A stretch of 64,000 nt of DNA, taken from contig JANWVC010000011.1 in the NCBI GenBank assembly GCA_025057755.1, positions 54,550 to 118,549 of the forward strand, read 5' to 3'. This stretch comes from Limisphaera sp. GTDB taxonomy: Bacteria; Verrucomicrobiota; Verrucomicrobiia; Limisphaerales; Limisphaeraceae. A model generated the notes under the pieces. The model made no database searches. It saw only the letters and a program-made list of their open reading frames with translations, and was not told the origin of the DNA. The position numbers were made by a program, and so were the translations under genes. Shown here piece by piece: positions 28,281-38,854 of this stretch; the stretch's first letter is position 1, and every line of letters starts with the position of its first letter.

Positions 28281-31106
28281 GTGCGGCATCGGTTCTGGAA
28301 AAGGCTTGCGGTGGTGTTGGGGTCAGTGGTCTTCACCGCGGGCACCGGTGTGGCGCAGGTTTCTCTGCCTTTTCATGATTCGTTCGCTTACCCGGAAGGG
28401 CGTCTGAACGACGTGGCCAGCCCCCGTTGGACGGCGGGCAGCACCGGATGGGAACTCGCTGTTAGCAACAACCCATCGTTGACGGCTCCCGAAGGCTTCC
28501 CCGCGGCCGCGGGCAGAAGCGTGCGGCGCGCTCCTAGCGGCACTGCCCGCCGTTCCGTTCTGGCCCATCAAGCAGTTCCGGCGCTGGATGGCAACGAACT
28601 GTATGCATCGTTGTTGCTGAAATCGTTAGGCCACCGCCCGCGACGCAGCTCATCGCCTATTTCGACAACAATTCCAGCAGTCAAAGTGCTTTTTTCAGGC
28701 CGGACTTTTCCTGACTGCGGAGGGTCAGGTAGGAATCGGGAAGAAATCGTCCACGCCCGGCCTTACGACGGAGGCTCTCCCTGCGGGCACGCATTTGATC
28801 GTGTTTCGCTATCGCTTTCAGCTTGGAAACGACCGGGTGGATTTATGGATCAACCCTCCAGCCTCCACGTATAACGCCTCCATCCCACCCCCCTCGGCCG
28901 GCTTTGTTACAGGAGGATCAGACCCTGCCTCGCTGGACTATTTCCAGTTATACTCCAGTCCCCAAGCCGGAGGTGTGCAATGGCTCGACGAATTGCGGTT
29001 AGGGCGCTCTTGGGCCGAAGTGGTCCCATTGGCCGGTCCTCTTCAACCAGCCCGCTTGTCCTTTTTAGTCGGCCCCACAAATGGTTACACGGGCCCACCC
29101 CTGCCGCCGGTGGTTGTCCAGATCGAAACCGCGTCAGGCATGCCTGTTCCCTTGTCGGGTGTGCCCGTGACCTTGAGGGTCACTCGGGGCTCGGTCCCGA
29201 TTTCAGGCACGCTGACGCGACTGAGCGATTCCCACGGCCGCGTTTCCTTTGAAGATCTAACCTTTGATGCACCTGCAACTTCATTGCAGCTTGAGGCACG
29301 AGCTTGGGCTCCGGGAGAAACTTGGCTTGCCGCCCTGAGCGAGCCTTTTGACATTTATGCGCCCCCTCCATTTTCACATCTCAGCCTGGTTCAGATTGAA
29401 ACTGCGGCGGATGGCTTTGTGCTGACGGCAGGCAGTCCCCAGGCCCATGAGTCTGTGCAACTTCTAGGCACTACCGAACTCAGTCGGCCTCTCTCCGAGT
29501 GGTTGTTGGTGGACTTTGGTTACACGGATCCCTCCGGAAGGATCCGGCTCATTGCGCCCAAATCAGCGGCATTGCCGAGGGGCTTTTATCGACTGCGCGC
29601 CGGAAATGTGGATACAAAACTGGAGCCCGCATCCATTGGTCTTCAGCCTGAGTCCATGAATGTATCTCCCGGAGAGGCGGCCACGTTTGAAGTTGTTGGA
29701 ATCGGCCCGCAACTTCACTACTTATGGCTTTCCAACGGTGGTGCCATTAGGAGATCAAACTCAACCTGTCCTGACGCTGGCACAAGTTTCCAAATAGCAT
29801 GAGGCCGACTATCAGGTCATTGTGGCCAATATGGTCAATGCCGTGACCAGCAGCGTTGCCCGGCTCCGCGTAGCCAACCTCCCCCCAGCATCGTCGTCGA
29901 GCCGGAGGATCAAGCCGTCACCAGGGGGACTCCGTCTTGCTGACCGTGACAGCAGTCGGGACGAGACCGCTATCGTATCAGTGGTACCATGACGCCACGC
30001 CCATTCCCGGAGCCACGAAACAGGCCCTGATCCTGGATGCGGTCCGAAGTGACCATGTTGGAACCTACCGCGTAGAGGTTCGAAATCCCTGGGGCTCAGT
30101 GTGGAGTCGCGCAGCTTTGGTGACTGTCACGGAAGTGCCCACCGCCCCGCCAATCACCAACCTTGTGGGATTTGCCTCAGGCGTCACCGGCGGGGCCGGC
30201 GGTAATGTCACCAACGTGTCCACATATGCCCAACTGCGGGGCGCGTGTCGCCTTCCCGGAGCGTGGATCATCCGCGTGCATGGGCCCGTTGTGGTCACGG
30301 GCGATTATTGTTACATCACGCAGCCGCATAAAACCATCGTAGGGGTGGGGACCAATGCGGCCCCTTACGGTGGTGGTCTGCGCGTGGCTGCCACGAACAT
30401 CGTCATTGCCAACCTTTTCTTCAGCGCCACCAACCACTCAAATGCCGATGGCATTACCATCGACACAAGCAGCCATGGCACCGGGAAATACGTCTGGATC
30501 GATCACTGTACCTTCTTTGATTGCCGCGACGGTTCCGTGGATGTCACCAAGGGCGCGGATTTCATCACGGTGTCATGGTGCAAGTTCGATTATTCGCCCC
30601 GGCCACGCGGCGTGGCGGATCACGAATTCGTCAACCTTATTGCCTCCAGCGACGACGATGTCGGCGTGTACCGTGTAACCTTTCACCACAATTGGTACGG
30701 CTCGTTTTGCCGAGAGCGCATGCCATCCGTGCGTTTCGGACGTGTGCATGTCTTCAATAACTATTACGACTGTATGGACAACAATTACTGCATCCGGACT
30801 CGTCTGCATGCGGAAGTGCTCGTCGAAAGCAATTATTTTTTGGGTGTACAAAATCCTTGGGAACGATACGTGACCACGGGCACACCCGGTCGCCTGCGGG
30901 CGCGCGCTAACATCGTGCGGGACTGCACCTGGCGGGTCTGGACATCCGGAGTGGTGCTCATTGCAGGAGACGACGAGCTGACTGACCCATGGTTGACTAC
31001 AAATCTGTATCCGTACACGCTGACACCGACCGAGCATGTTCCGTATTACGTCAAGACCTACGCCGGTGCCGGACGCCTGCCTTATGTATCGCAAACCGCC
31101 CCCTGA
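28281..31106 (+). pseudogene. Decayed secreted pectate lyase (PL1) with Ig-like modules
   Basis: A single secreted protein can be rebuilt only by changing frame several times. A GTG at 28281 with GGAG upstream starts a signal peptide (RLAVVLGSVVFTAG...VAQ), followed by an N-terminal domain with SLPFHDSFAYPEG. Frame changes are needed near 28630, at 28706-28709 (T run), near 29745, at 29881-29886 (C run) and at 29924-29928 (G run), and TAG at 29795 interrupts the frame. After two Ig-like modules the pectate lyase part (about 30140-31106) is intact: WIDHCTFFDC, DFITVSWCKFDY, FHHNWYGS, RMPSVRFGRVHVFNNYYD. This matches PL1 lyases. As a whole it cannot give a full-length product unless the sequence contains errors. 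Confidence 0.85.
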
Positions 31107-31171
31107 ATTGGATTTAAAGAGGCTTCGGACCTTAGCCATGGTGGGCCGACCGGAGCCGCCCAGGGTTTTAT

Positions 31172-31218
31172 GCAAGGGCATCCCTCCGATCCTCCTTTGA
31201 CCGGGTGCCCTTGCTTTT
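31172..31218 (+). terminator. Putative rho-independent terminator
   Basis: GCAAGGGCATCCC (31172-31184) pairs with GGGTGCCCTTGC (31203-31214) with one bulged A; the stem is followed by TTTT. It lies 65 bases after the pectate-lyase stop and before the CotH remnant. The loop is long (about 18 bases), so confidence is moderate. Confidence 0.5.
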
Positions 31219-31285
31219 GCATGCATGGAACCGTTCTCTTGACGGTTGGGACGGCTTGCAGATAAAGTGTCACCAGGAGCTTGGC

Positions 31286-33548
31286 ATGCCACTTCACATC
31301 CAGGGTACCCTGGTTACCCTCGGGATCCTCTTCGCCGTCACCAATGCAGGATTACCCGCCCCGGGCATATTGCACCTGCGCCAGTCCGGAGACCGGCTGG
31401 AGCTGAAGGTCGACGGTGACAAGGATGAAGATTGGTGGATTGAAACCTCCTCCGATCTAACCACATGGACCACGGCGACAAATCTGAGTCCACTTTTTCT
31501 GGGAACGAAACCAACGCACCCTGGCGACTGGTAGGACGCGCCCAAGACCCAGCCCGATACTTCCGAGCTCGTCAAACGGGAGGCTTGTTTGATCCGGCCT
31601 TTTTCGCACTATTAGCCTCGTTTATACTCAAGTGAGTGCCGCGGCCTTTTCGAATGCACTGCACTGGGGCCGGCACTACGAGACGAACGTTTATCTCCCC
31701 CAGGTCTGGCTCGACAACGGGGCTACCAATCGCCACGTGGGCGCCCGATTCCGGGGGAACACGTCTTACACGATGAGCGGACCGCGGAAATCCCTGAATC
31801 TCCAATTCGATTTCATCATTCCGGACGAAGATCTGATGGGATCCGAAACCATTAATTTGAACAACGCTGCCGGCGATGAGACGGTCATGCGCGAGCCTTT
31901 GTTCTTTACTCTCATGAGCCGCTATGCTGCTTGCCCACGGGCTGCCATGTGTCAGCTCTATGCCAACGGCACGCTGTGGAGCGTTTACTCGCTGGTCGAA
32001 CAGGCGGATCGACAGTTTCTGCGTCGCTGGTTTCCCAGTGCCAACGGCGATCTCTGGCGCGCGCCCAACGCTGCGGGCGGCGGCGGCTTTGCCAGCTCCA
32101 ATTCTGCGTACGTGCTGTTTCCCAATCGCGACGCATGGTATTACACGAATCATTACACACTTAAAGCCACCCGCACCAACCTGCTGACGGCGCTGCAGCG
32201 ATTGACCAATGCCATTGCCGTGTTGCATCAAACGCCCAGTAACCGGTTGCGGGATGTGTGCGAAGATTATTGGGCGGTGGATCATTGGCTGTGGTTCCTG
32301 GCGCTCGAAAACCTGTTTGTCGATGACGATAGTTACTGGAATAAAGGAGCGGACTACATGTTCTATTACGAGGCGGAGAGCGGCCGGTTTCACCCCGTGG
32401 AACATGACGGCAATGAGGCCTTCGCTGCGATTGGGAGCGTCAACTACAGCTTGTCTCCGGTCCAGGGAGCAAACGGCAACAACCGGCCATTGCTCTATCG
32501 ATGGCTCACCATCCCGGAATTGCGACAGCGATATGTGGCACATATGCGCACAGCGCTGCAGGAGGCCTTTCGCCCTGAAATCCTGACGCCCCTCATCGAC
32601 GCATTTCATCGATTGAGCGTGCACGCACTCATGGAGGATCCCCGGCGGGGTTACACGATGGTGGCGTATACCAATGATTGGGTGGCATTGAAGAACTACG
32701 TCACGAACCGCTATAACTTTTTGGTCCGCCATGCCGAGTTGACCTCGCCTCCCCCTCACATCTTATGGGTCAAAGGCCCCACGCAGATGGTCTATGCCAC
32801 AAACGTGCCCCAGATCACAGCATGTGTGGTTTCCCGCAGTAACAGCGGAGTGGACTCGGTATGGTTGTATTTTCGGGACAAGCCCTACGGCCGTTTTACT
32901 GTTCGCCAGATGTTCGATGATGGCCAACACGGAGACGGTGCCGCAGGAGATGCCATTTATGGGGTGTCAACAACGAATTTCTTCGCAGGCAATAAAATTC
33001 ATTTTTATGTCGAAGCGCGTGCGACCAATGCCGCGCGTGCGACTATCTTTTCACCCGAACGCGCCGAGCGGGTTACTTATAGTTATCGGGTGGAACTCAT
33101 GGCAGCGGCAAGCAGCCGGGTGGTTCTGAATGAAATCTTGGCAGATAACCGGTCTACGCTCATGGATCCACAGGGCGAATTTGATGACTGGATCGAGTTG
33201 CACAATGTCACGGATGAGCCTGTAGACCTCACTGGCATGTACCTGACCGATCGGGCGACCAACCCCCGGAAATGGGCTTTCCCGCCGGGAACCATCTTGC
33301 CGCCTCGGGGATTTCTCATCGTGTGGGCGGATGAGGCGGGTTCGGCCGCCTTGGCTTTGCACGCAAACTTCCGGCTGGATCGCGAAGGTGAGGAGCTCTT
33401 GTTGGTGGATACCGATGCACGGCATAATCAAGTGCTGGACCGCGTCGTGTTTGGTCCACAACAGCCGGATGTCTCTTATGGGCGGCTGGCAGAAAATGCA
33501 GACGCTTGGGGTTTCATGGTTCCCACACCTGGGGCACCCAACCAATAG
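31286..33548 (+). pseudogene. CotH-like protein with lamin-tail domain, broken near its 5' end
   Basis: AGGAG sits 6 bases before the ATG at 31286, which opens a signal peptide (LVTLGILFAVTNAG). The frame breaks twice: T run at 31494-31498 and T run at 31600-31604, each needing one more T to continue into GLFDPAFFRTISLVYTQ. From 31605 to 33548 the frame is open. It has CotH kinase-like features: GARFRGNTSY, RKSLNLQFDF, INLNNAAGDETVMREPL, YSLVEQADRQFL and HDGNEAFAAI, then a linker and a lamin-tail domain (VLNEILADNRSTLMDPQGEFDDWIELHN). CotH proteins phosphorylate spore-coat or surface proteins. A truncated product from a GTG at 31632 would lack the signal peptide. Confidence 0.82.
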
Positions 33549-33831
33549 GGAGTCGAGTGCCGCGAGGATTAGCGGGGTGGCTATGTGGGGGTAATATGTT
33601 CCGATCCCGTTGCTGGCGTTGATGTTCTAGACGTATTCACGCTGGAACGTGCGGGGCTGCATGGTTGTCCGCGTTGGTTCTTCTTGAGGGATGGCAGTGA
33701 AGAAGGGAGTTGGTGGTTCGGGGTCCCCTTTGTGCACGGATTCCGAGAAGCCTCGAACTTCAAAAGATCTTCCCGGGACTGGCCCGCGGGAAGTTTTTGA
33801 CGAAGGGCCTTTGTCGGCACAAGCTCGGGGC

Positions 33832-35955
33832 ATGTGGCTGGTGAAATGGATCTGCATGACCGCGCTGGTTCTCGGGATCCTGGCTTGCGTAAGTCCCATG
33901 AGACAATTGGCTTATCCTCCGACTCATCAGGAGACCGTGGTTGACCAATATCACGGGGTGTTGGTGGAAGATCCGTACCGCTGGCTGGAGGATGATCAAA
34001 GCCCTGCGACTCGTGCTTGGATAGAGGCACAGAATCGCCTCACGTTTGGGTATCTGGCACAATTGCCCGAACGGGAAGCGTTGCGGTCCCGCTTGACACA
34101 ACTTTGGAACTTTGAACGTTACGGCACGCCGGTGCGGAGAGGAGCGCTTTACTTTTTCACCAAAAATGACGGGCTTCAAAACCAATCCGTGCTGTATGTG
34201 GCGGAGGGGCTTGAGGCATCGCCCCGCGTGCTACTGGACCCAAATCAATGGTCGGCAGATGGCACGGTCGCCCTAACGGGCGCTGCCGCCACCGAGGACG
34301 GTCGGTTGCTGGCGTACGGCCGTTCCGTGGCGGGTAGTGACTGGCAGGATTGGTTCGTGCGCGATGTGCAATCCGGCCACGATTTAGACGACCGGATTCG
34401 ATGGGTCAAATTTAGCACTGCCTCATGGAGGAAGGACGGGTCCGGTTTCTTTTACAGCCGCTTCGACGAACCAGACGCGAAGACTCAGCTGACAGGGGTC
34501 AATTATTATCACAAGCTTTATTTTCACCGAATCGGCACTTCGCAGGATCAGGATCTGTTGATTTATCATCGACCTGACCAGAAGGAATGGGGATTTAACG
34601 GCGAGGTTACCGAAGACGGCCGGTACCTGGTCATTACGGTCACCCGCGGTACAGATCCCAAGAACTGCATTTTCTATCTGGACTTGGAAGATCCATCAGC
34701 TCGAGTGGTTGAGTTGCTGCCGAATTTCCAGGCGGATTTTACGTTCATTGACAACGAGGGGCCGGTGTTCTGGTTTCGGACCGATCTCGATGCACCTCGG
34801 GGCCGCATCCTCGCGATTGATATCCGGCAGCCCGATCGGGCGCACTGGCGGCAGGTTGTGCCTCAGACGGAAGATACACTGCGCCAGGTGCGAGTGGTCG
34901 GCGACCGGTTTGTGGCCGAGTACCTCCACCATGCCCGGAGCGTGCTGCGGCTGTTTCGTTTGGACGGACGTCCGGATGGAGAAATTCCCTTGCCGGGCCT
35001 CGGCTCGGTGAGCGGTTTGTCCGGTCGCCGGGTCGACTCTGAACTGTTTTTTCACTACACGAGCTTCACGGTGCCCGGTCGGATTTACCGCTACGATCTG
35101 CGCGCGCGCGAACTCACCATTTGGCGGCAACCAAAACTACCCTTTAATCCGGACGATTACGAAACACGACAGGTGTTCTATTCTAGCCGGGACGGCACAC
35201 GCGTTCCCATGTTCTTGTCCCACCGCAAGGGCCTTACGCCCAATGGCCGCATCCCCACGCTTTTGTACGGCTACGGCGGCTTTAACATCAGCCTCACGCC
35301 TTCTTTTAGTGTGGCCAATCTGGTTTGGATGGAACGAGGAGGCCTGTATGCCGTGCCCAACCTTCGTGGCGGGGGTGAGTACGGCGAGAGTTGGCACCGG
35401 GCAGGGATGAAGGAGAATAAACAGAACGTTTTCGACGATTTCATCGCTGCGGCGGAGTGGTTGATCGCGCGTGGTTATACATCGCCGCGGCATTTGGTCA
35501 TCGCAGGAGGCAGCAATGGCGGGCTGTTAGTGGGTGCCTGCATGACGCAGCGACCGGATCTCTTTGCGGTTGCCCTCCCCGCGGTGGGCGTGATGGATAT
35601 GCTGCGCTTTCACAAGTTCACTATTGGATGGGCTTGGACCGTCGAATATGGCAGCGCTGATCATCCGGACGAGTTCCGTTATTTGCTCGCCTACTCGCCT
35701 CTTCACAACCTGAGACCGGGCGTGCGGTATCCTGCGACCCTGATCACCACGGCCGATCATGACGATCGGGTGGTGCCAGCGCATAGCTTCAAATTCGCGG
35801 CGCGTCTGCAGGCATGTCAGGCGCGCAACGGCCCGCCCGTTCTCATTCGCATCGAGACCCGAGCCGGACACGGTGCAGGCAAACCGACAGCCAAACAGAT
35901 CGAAGAAGCCACCGATCGATTGGCGTTTGCTCTCTATCACGCGACGAGGCGCTGA
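33832..35955 (+). CDS. Prolyl oligopeptidase family serine peptidase
   Basis: A peptidase of family S9A that cuts after proline in short peptides. From the ATG at 33832 the product has 707 residues with an N-terminal hydrophobic segment ending in LACVS, which could be a lipoprotein signal. A beta-propeller region with YRWLEDDQ near its start precedes the alpha/beta hydrolase domain. The triad can be placed: Ser561 in GGSNGGLLVG, Asp645 in HDDRVV and His680 in AGHGAG. The GYGGFN motif that forms the oxyanion hole is present. The frame is open for 141 bases further upstream, but that extension reads poorly. Likely located in the periplasm or at the membrane. Confidence 0.95.
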   Translation: MWLVKWICMTALVLGILACVSPMRQLAYPPTHQETVVDQYHGVLVEDPYRWLEDDQSPATRAWIEAQNRLTFGYLAQLPEREALRSRLTQLWNFERYGTPVRRGALYFFTKNDGLQNQSVLYVAEGLEASPRVLLDPNQWSADGTVALTGAAATEDGRLLAYGRSVAGSDWQDWFVRDVQSGHDLDDRIRWVKFSTASWRKDGSGFFYSRFDEPDAKTQLTGVNYYHKLYFHRIGTSQDQDLLIYHRPDQKEWGFNGEVTEDGRYLVITVTRGTDPKNCIFYLDLEDPSARVVELLPNFQADFTFIDNEGPVFWFRTDLDAPRGRILAIDIRQPDRAHWRQVVPQTEDTLRQVRVVGDRFVAEYLHHARSVLRLFRLDGRPDGEIPLPGLGSVSGLSGRRVDSELFFHYTSFTVPGRIYRYDLRARELTIWRQPKLPFNPDDYETRQVFYSSRDGTRVPMFLSHRKGLTPNGRIPTLLYGYGGFNISLTPSFSVANLVWMERGGLYAVPNLRGGGEYGESWHRAGMKENKQNVFDDFIAAAEWLIARGYTSPRHLVIAGGSNGGLLVGACMTQRPDLFAVALPAVGVMDMLRFHKFTIGWAWTVEYGSADHPDEFRYLLAYSPLHNLRPGVRYPATLITTADHDDRVVPAHSFKFAARLQACQARNGPPVLIRIETRAGHGAGKPTAKQIEEATDRLAFALYHATRR

Positions 35956-35963
35956 ACCAATCC

Positions 35964-36671
35964 GTGGCTGCACGCCTTGCGATCCTTCGGGCGGTGACCT
36001 TAGATGTGGGCGGCACCTGGCTGACAGTCCGACCCTCCGTGGGCCATGTCTATGCCGAGATGGCTGCTGCCTGGACCGGTCGCAGATTCGAGCCCGCACG
36101 GTTGACCCGCCAATTTGTACACGCATGGCGACGCCGACCCGATTTTGACCATTCTCGCGCCGCATGGATGGAAATTGTGGACGAAACGTTTGCCGGGTTA
36201 GTGTCAGCTCCTCCCAGTCGAACATTTTTTGGGGATTTGTATCGGCGCTTTGGTCAGCCGGATGTGTGGCGCGTGGATCCTGCTTTGCCGGAATTGCTGG
36301 GTTGGATGCGCTCGAGGGGATTGCGCGTCGGCTTGATCTCGAACTGGGATTTGCGGTTGCGTCCGCTCCTTCGGGCGCTCGGACTTCACGACGCTTTTGA
36401 TGTGATCGTGATTTCCGCTGAAGTCGGTTTTGCGAAGCCCTCCCCGGCCATCTACCTCCGTGCTGCCGATCAATGGAATTTGAATCCCCATGAGATTCTT
36501 CACGTGGGCGATGAGCTGTTGCACGATTTTCGGGGCGCACGTCAGGCAGGATTCCGCGCGGTTTGGGTGCGGCCAGGATTGGCCGGCCCAACGCACATGG
36601 CCATAGGGTCGCTGAGTCAACTTCCTGATTGGCTCCGCCAGACCGGTCTGGCGAGCCGGATGGGCACTTGA
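35964..36671 (+). CDS. HAD-family hydrolase
   Basis: A 235-residue HAD-like phosphatase fold. Motif I is LDVGGTW, so the nucleophile Asp is present but the second Asp of DxD is Gly, as in the common DxGGT subgroup related to HDHD3. Motif II is LISNWD, motif III is the Lys in GFAKPSPAIY, and motif IV is HVGDELLHDF. The residues for phosphate binding and metal are thus mostly intact; the substrate is unknown. The start is a GTG 8 bases after the prolyl oligopeptidase stop (a second GTG at 35994 is possible). The pair are likely co-transcribed. Confidence 0.86.
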   Translation: MAARLAILRAVTLDVGGTWLTVRPSVGHVYAEMAAAWTGRRFEPARLTRQFVHAWRRRPDFDHSRAAWMEIVDETFAGLVSAPPSRTFFGDLYRRFGQPDVWRVDPALPELLGWMRSRGLRVGLISNWDLRLRPLLRALGLHDAFDVIVISAEVGFAKPSPAIYLRAADQWNLNPHEILHVGDELLHDFRGARQAGFRAVWVRPGLAGPTHMAIGSLSQLPDWLRQTGLASRMGT

Positions 36672-36682
36672 AATGGGCTTGT

Positions 36683-37654
36683 TCACCATAACAGAGCCAC
36701 GGCACCCGTGGCAGCCGCGCCAAACCACAGTACCAGCACGGCACGCGTTGGACTCAAGCCGGCTCGCACCAACAAGTGAGACAAGTGACGTGTGTCACCT
36801 ACGTAAAACGGTTGGCCTCGTCGCCAGCGATTGATGACCACTTGCACCAGGTCGAGCAACGGCACTGCCAGGATCCACAACGGAGACAATACCGCATAGG
36901 TGCGCGGATGCAGCTCACTGTAAAAGTGCGGAAGGATTGCCAAAACTGCCACCCAGTAGCCCACCAAGTGGCTGCCGGAATCGCCTAGAAAGGCCCGGGC
37001 ACGAGGAAAATTCCATGGTAAAAAACCGGCCAGCGCCCCACACACGGCAAAGGCACATGCTGCGACCAGATACTGTCCTTGACGTGCAGCCAGCACAGCA
37101 AAGTACCAGGAAGCAATCAAGCCCAGCCCGGTGCATAACCCGTTCATGTTGTCGGTAAAGTTGAATGCGTTGACTAGCGTAAGAATCCACAACACGCTAA
37201 CCACGTAGCTGAATAGGGGACCGGGTACGAACAGGGTGATGCGAATGTCGGCTGCCACCACCGCGCTGGCTACCAGCCATTGTCCGAGAAACTTGATGCT
37301 CGGCCGCAGTTCGTGTCGGTCATCGAGCGCCCCTAGCAGGGTCATGGCCACTGCTCCGAGGATCATCACCAGCAATTGGCCCGCCCGTCGGTCCAGTCCG
37401 TAAGTCAGAGCCGCGCGTGTGCCAGCATCCCACCAGATTGTCTGAAGGACAACCATGCCACCGACTAACGCCAAAAGCCACCCGGTCAGGACCGCCAAGC
37501 CGCCTGCGAGCGGCACGCGCTCGGTATGAATCTTTCTGTGTCCCGGATCATCCACCATGCCTAAGTGGATCACGGCATGACGCCACCAAGCCATGCTGAT
37601 CGCAGTCCCTGTGAAGGCCACGACGGCCGGGAGAAAAAACAAAAGGCACACCAT
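36683..37654 (-). CDS. WecA/MraY-family undecaprenyl-phosphate sugar-1-phosphate transferase
   Basis: An inner-membrane enzyme of the polyprenyl-phosphate N-acetylhexosamine-1-phosphate transferase family, which starts assembly of surface polysaccharide on undecaprenyl phosphate. The 323-residue protein has about ten membrane segments. Catalytic landmarks are LLGALDDRHEL, FNFTDNMNGLCTG, FLGDSGSHLVG, and the C-terminal loop GDTRHLSHLL that resembles the HIHH sugar-binding region. The order of genes, DUF2723/TPR protein, GT4 transferase, then this one, all on - with gaps of about 10 bases, fits a glycan operon. WecA/TagO type is more likely than MraY, which would sit in the mur cluster. Confidence 0.92.
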   Translation of the reverse strand: MVCLLFFLPAVVAFTGTAISMAWWRHAVIHLGMVDDPGHRKIHTERVPLAGGLAVLTGWLLALVGGMVVLQTIWWDAGTRAALTYGLDRRAGQLLVMILGAVAMTLLGALDDRHELRPSIKFLGQWLVASAVVAADIRITLFVPGPLFSYVVSVLWILTLVNAFNFTDNMNGLCTGLGLIASWYFAVLAARQGQYLVAACAFAVCGALAGFLPWNFPRARAFLGDSGSHLVGYWVAVLAILPHFYSELHPRTYAVLSPLWILAVPLLDLVQVVINRWRRGQPFYVGDTRHLSHLLVRAGLSPTRAVLVLWFGAAATGAVALLW

Positions 37655-37666
37655 GATGACGGGTCC

Positions 37667-38845
37667 TTAGGAACCGGCTTTCCAATCGCGTTTGTCGGCT
37701 AGCAAACGCAGGTACAACTCATGCAATTGGTCCACCATGATTCGGACGTCAAAATGTTGCCGTACCCATGCGCGGCCTCGGGTGCCAAGTTGGGCCCGCA
37801 AGTTTGGATCCGTAAGCAGGCGCAGCAAGCTTTCCTCGAGTCCAGCTCGATCGCCGGGGGTCACCAGAAAGCCGGTTTCGCCCGGGCGACACACTTCAGG
37901 GGCTCCGTCACAATCGTATGCAACCACGGGTTTCCCTGCAGCCAAGGCTTGCGGTAGCGCCCGCGGCAGACCTTCCCGACGCGACAGATGCACCACCACG
38001 TCCATGATACCAATCCACCTGGGAATCTCCGCAGGTGGGACCAATCCTGCAAAACGGACATGGTTGGCCACGCCAAGGGCCTGCGCGCGCCGTTCCAGTC
38101 GGCGTCGCCAAGCGCCGTCTCCCACAAAGACCACACGCAGGCGCGGACAGCGCCGAACCAGGGAAGGGGTCACAGCCAGCAAATCGTCATGTCCCTTTAG
38201 CTTGAACAGACGAGCTATCTTACCGACGACAAGTTCCTCCCTACTTAAGCCGATGCGGGCGCGCCAGGCCGGATCATTTTGCGCTTGTAGGAACGGTTTT
38301 AAATCGAATCCGCTGTAAATGCGCGTGTATTGCTCTGGCCGACCGATACCGGCTTGGAGGTATTGCCGGGTCATCGCATCTGCGACTGCCACAAAATGAG
38401 TTGTTACGCGACCCGCCTGGCGCTCTGCCCAACGGAACGCGGCATTGGCTAGAAAACCTTGAAAAGCTCCGAATGAAGGGCCGTGGATGGTGTGCACGAT
38501 CACCGGGACACCAGCCCGATGCGCGGCCAACCGACCTAAAAAGCCGGCTTTCCCACTGTGGGTGTGCACCAGGTCGGGTCGTAATTCACGAAATCGGTGC
38601 ACCAGCCGGATCCAAGCAAGCAGGTCGTGCCACGGATGAACGGGACGGATCAAATGCGATTCCACTTCCAGCAGACCCGGCACGGCCGCAGCTACGTCCT
38701 CAAGGGAGCCTTCGGGCCCGTACGTAGGGCCGGAAATCAGCCGAACTTCCCAACCATGCCGTTCCTGAAGCCCCACCACACTGGCCAACGTGTTTTCTTG
38801 GGCCCCGCCCACGATGAGGCGGGTGATCACATGCACCACGCGCAT
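37667..38845 (-). CDS. Glycosyltransferase family 4 protein
   Basis: A 392-residue cytoplasmic GT-B glycosyltransferase. The N-terminal domain has VITRLIVGGAQENT, the glycine-rich acceptor loop, and LVHTHSGKAGFLGRLAA; the C-terminal nucleotide-sugar domain has RLFKLKGHDDLL, VFVGDGAWRRRLERRA, and the GT4 signature SRREGLPRALPQALAAGKPVV(A) with the catalytic Glu of EX7E. The motif HTIHGPSFGAF is typical for sugar transfer to lipid-linked sugars. It starts 9 bases after the TPR/DUF2723 gene and ends 12 bases before the WecA-like gene. Donor and acceptor are unknown. Confidence 0.94.
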   Translation of the reverse strand: MRVVHVITRLIVGGAQENTLASVVGLQERHGWEVRLISGPTYGPEGSLEDVAAAVPGLLEVESHLIRPVHPWHDLLAWIRLVHRFRELRPDLVHTHSGKAGFLGRLAAHRAGVPVIVHTIHGPSFGAFQGFLANAAFRWAERQAGRVTTHFVAVADAMTRQYLQAGIGRPEQYTRIYSGFDLKPFLQAQNDPAWRARIGLSREELVVGKIARLFKLKGHDDLLAVTPSLVRRCPRLRVVFVGDGAWRRRLERRAQALGVANHVRFAGLVPPAEIPRWIGIMDVVVHLSRREGLPRALPQALAAGKPVVAYDCDGAPEVCRPGETGFLVTPGDRAGLEESLLRLLTDPNLRAQLGTRGRAWVRQHFDVRIMVDQLHELYLRLLADKRDWKAGS

Positions 38846-38854
38846 GAGTCGGAC

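Noticed and set aside
31572..32759. 395-codon frame on the minus strand
   Set aside because: Antisense to the CotH coding region, no domain, no start signal.
35527..36744. 405-codon frame on the minus strand
   Set aside because: Antisense to the prolyl oligopeptidase and HAD genes, arginine-rich shadow.
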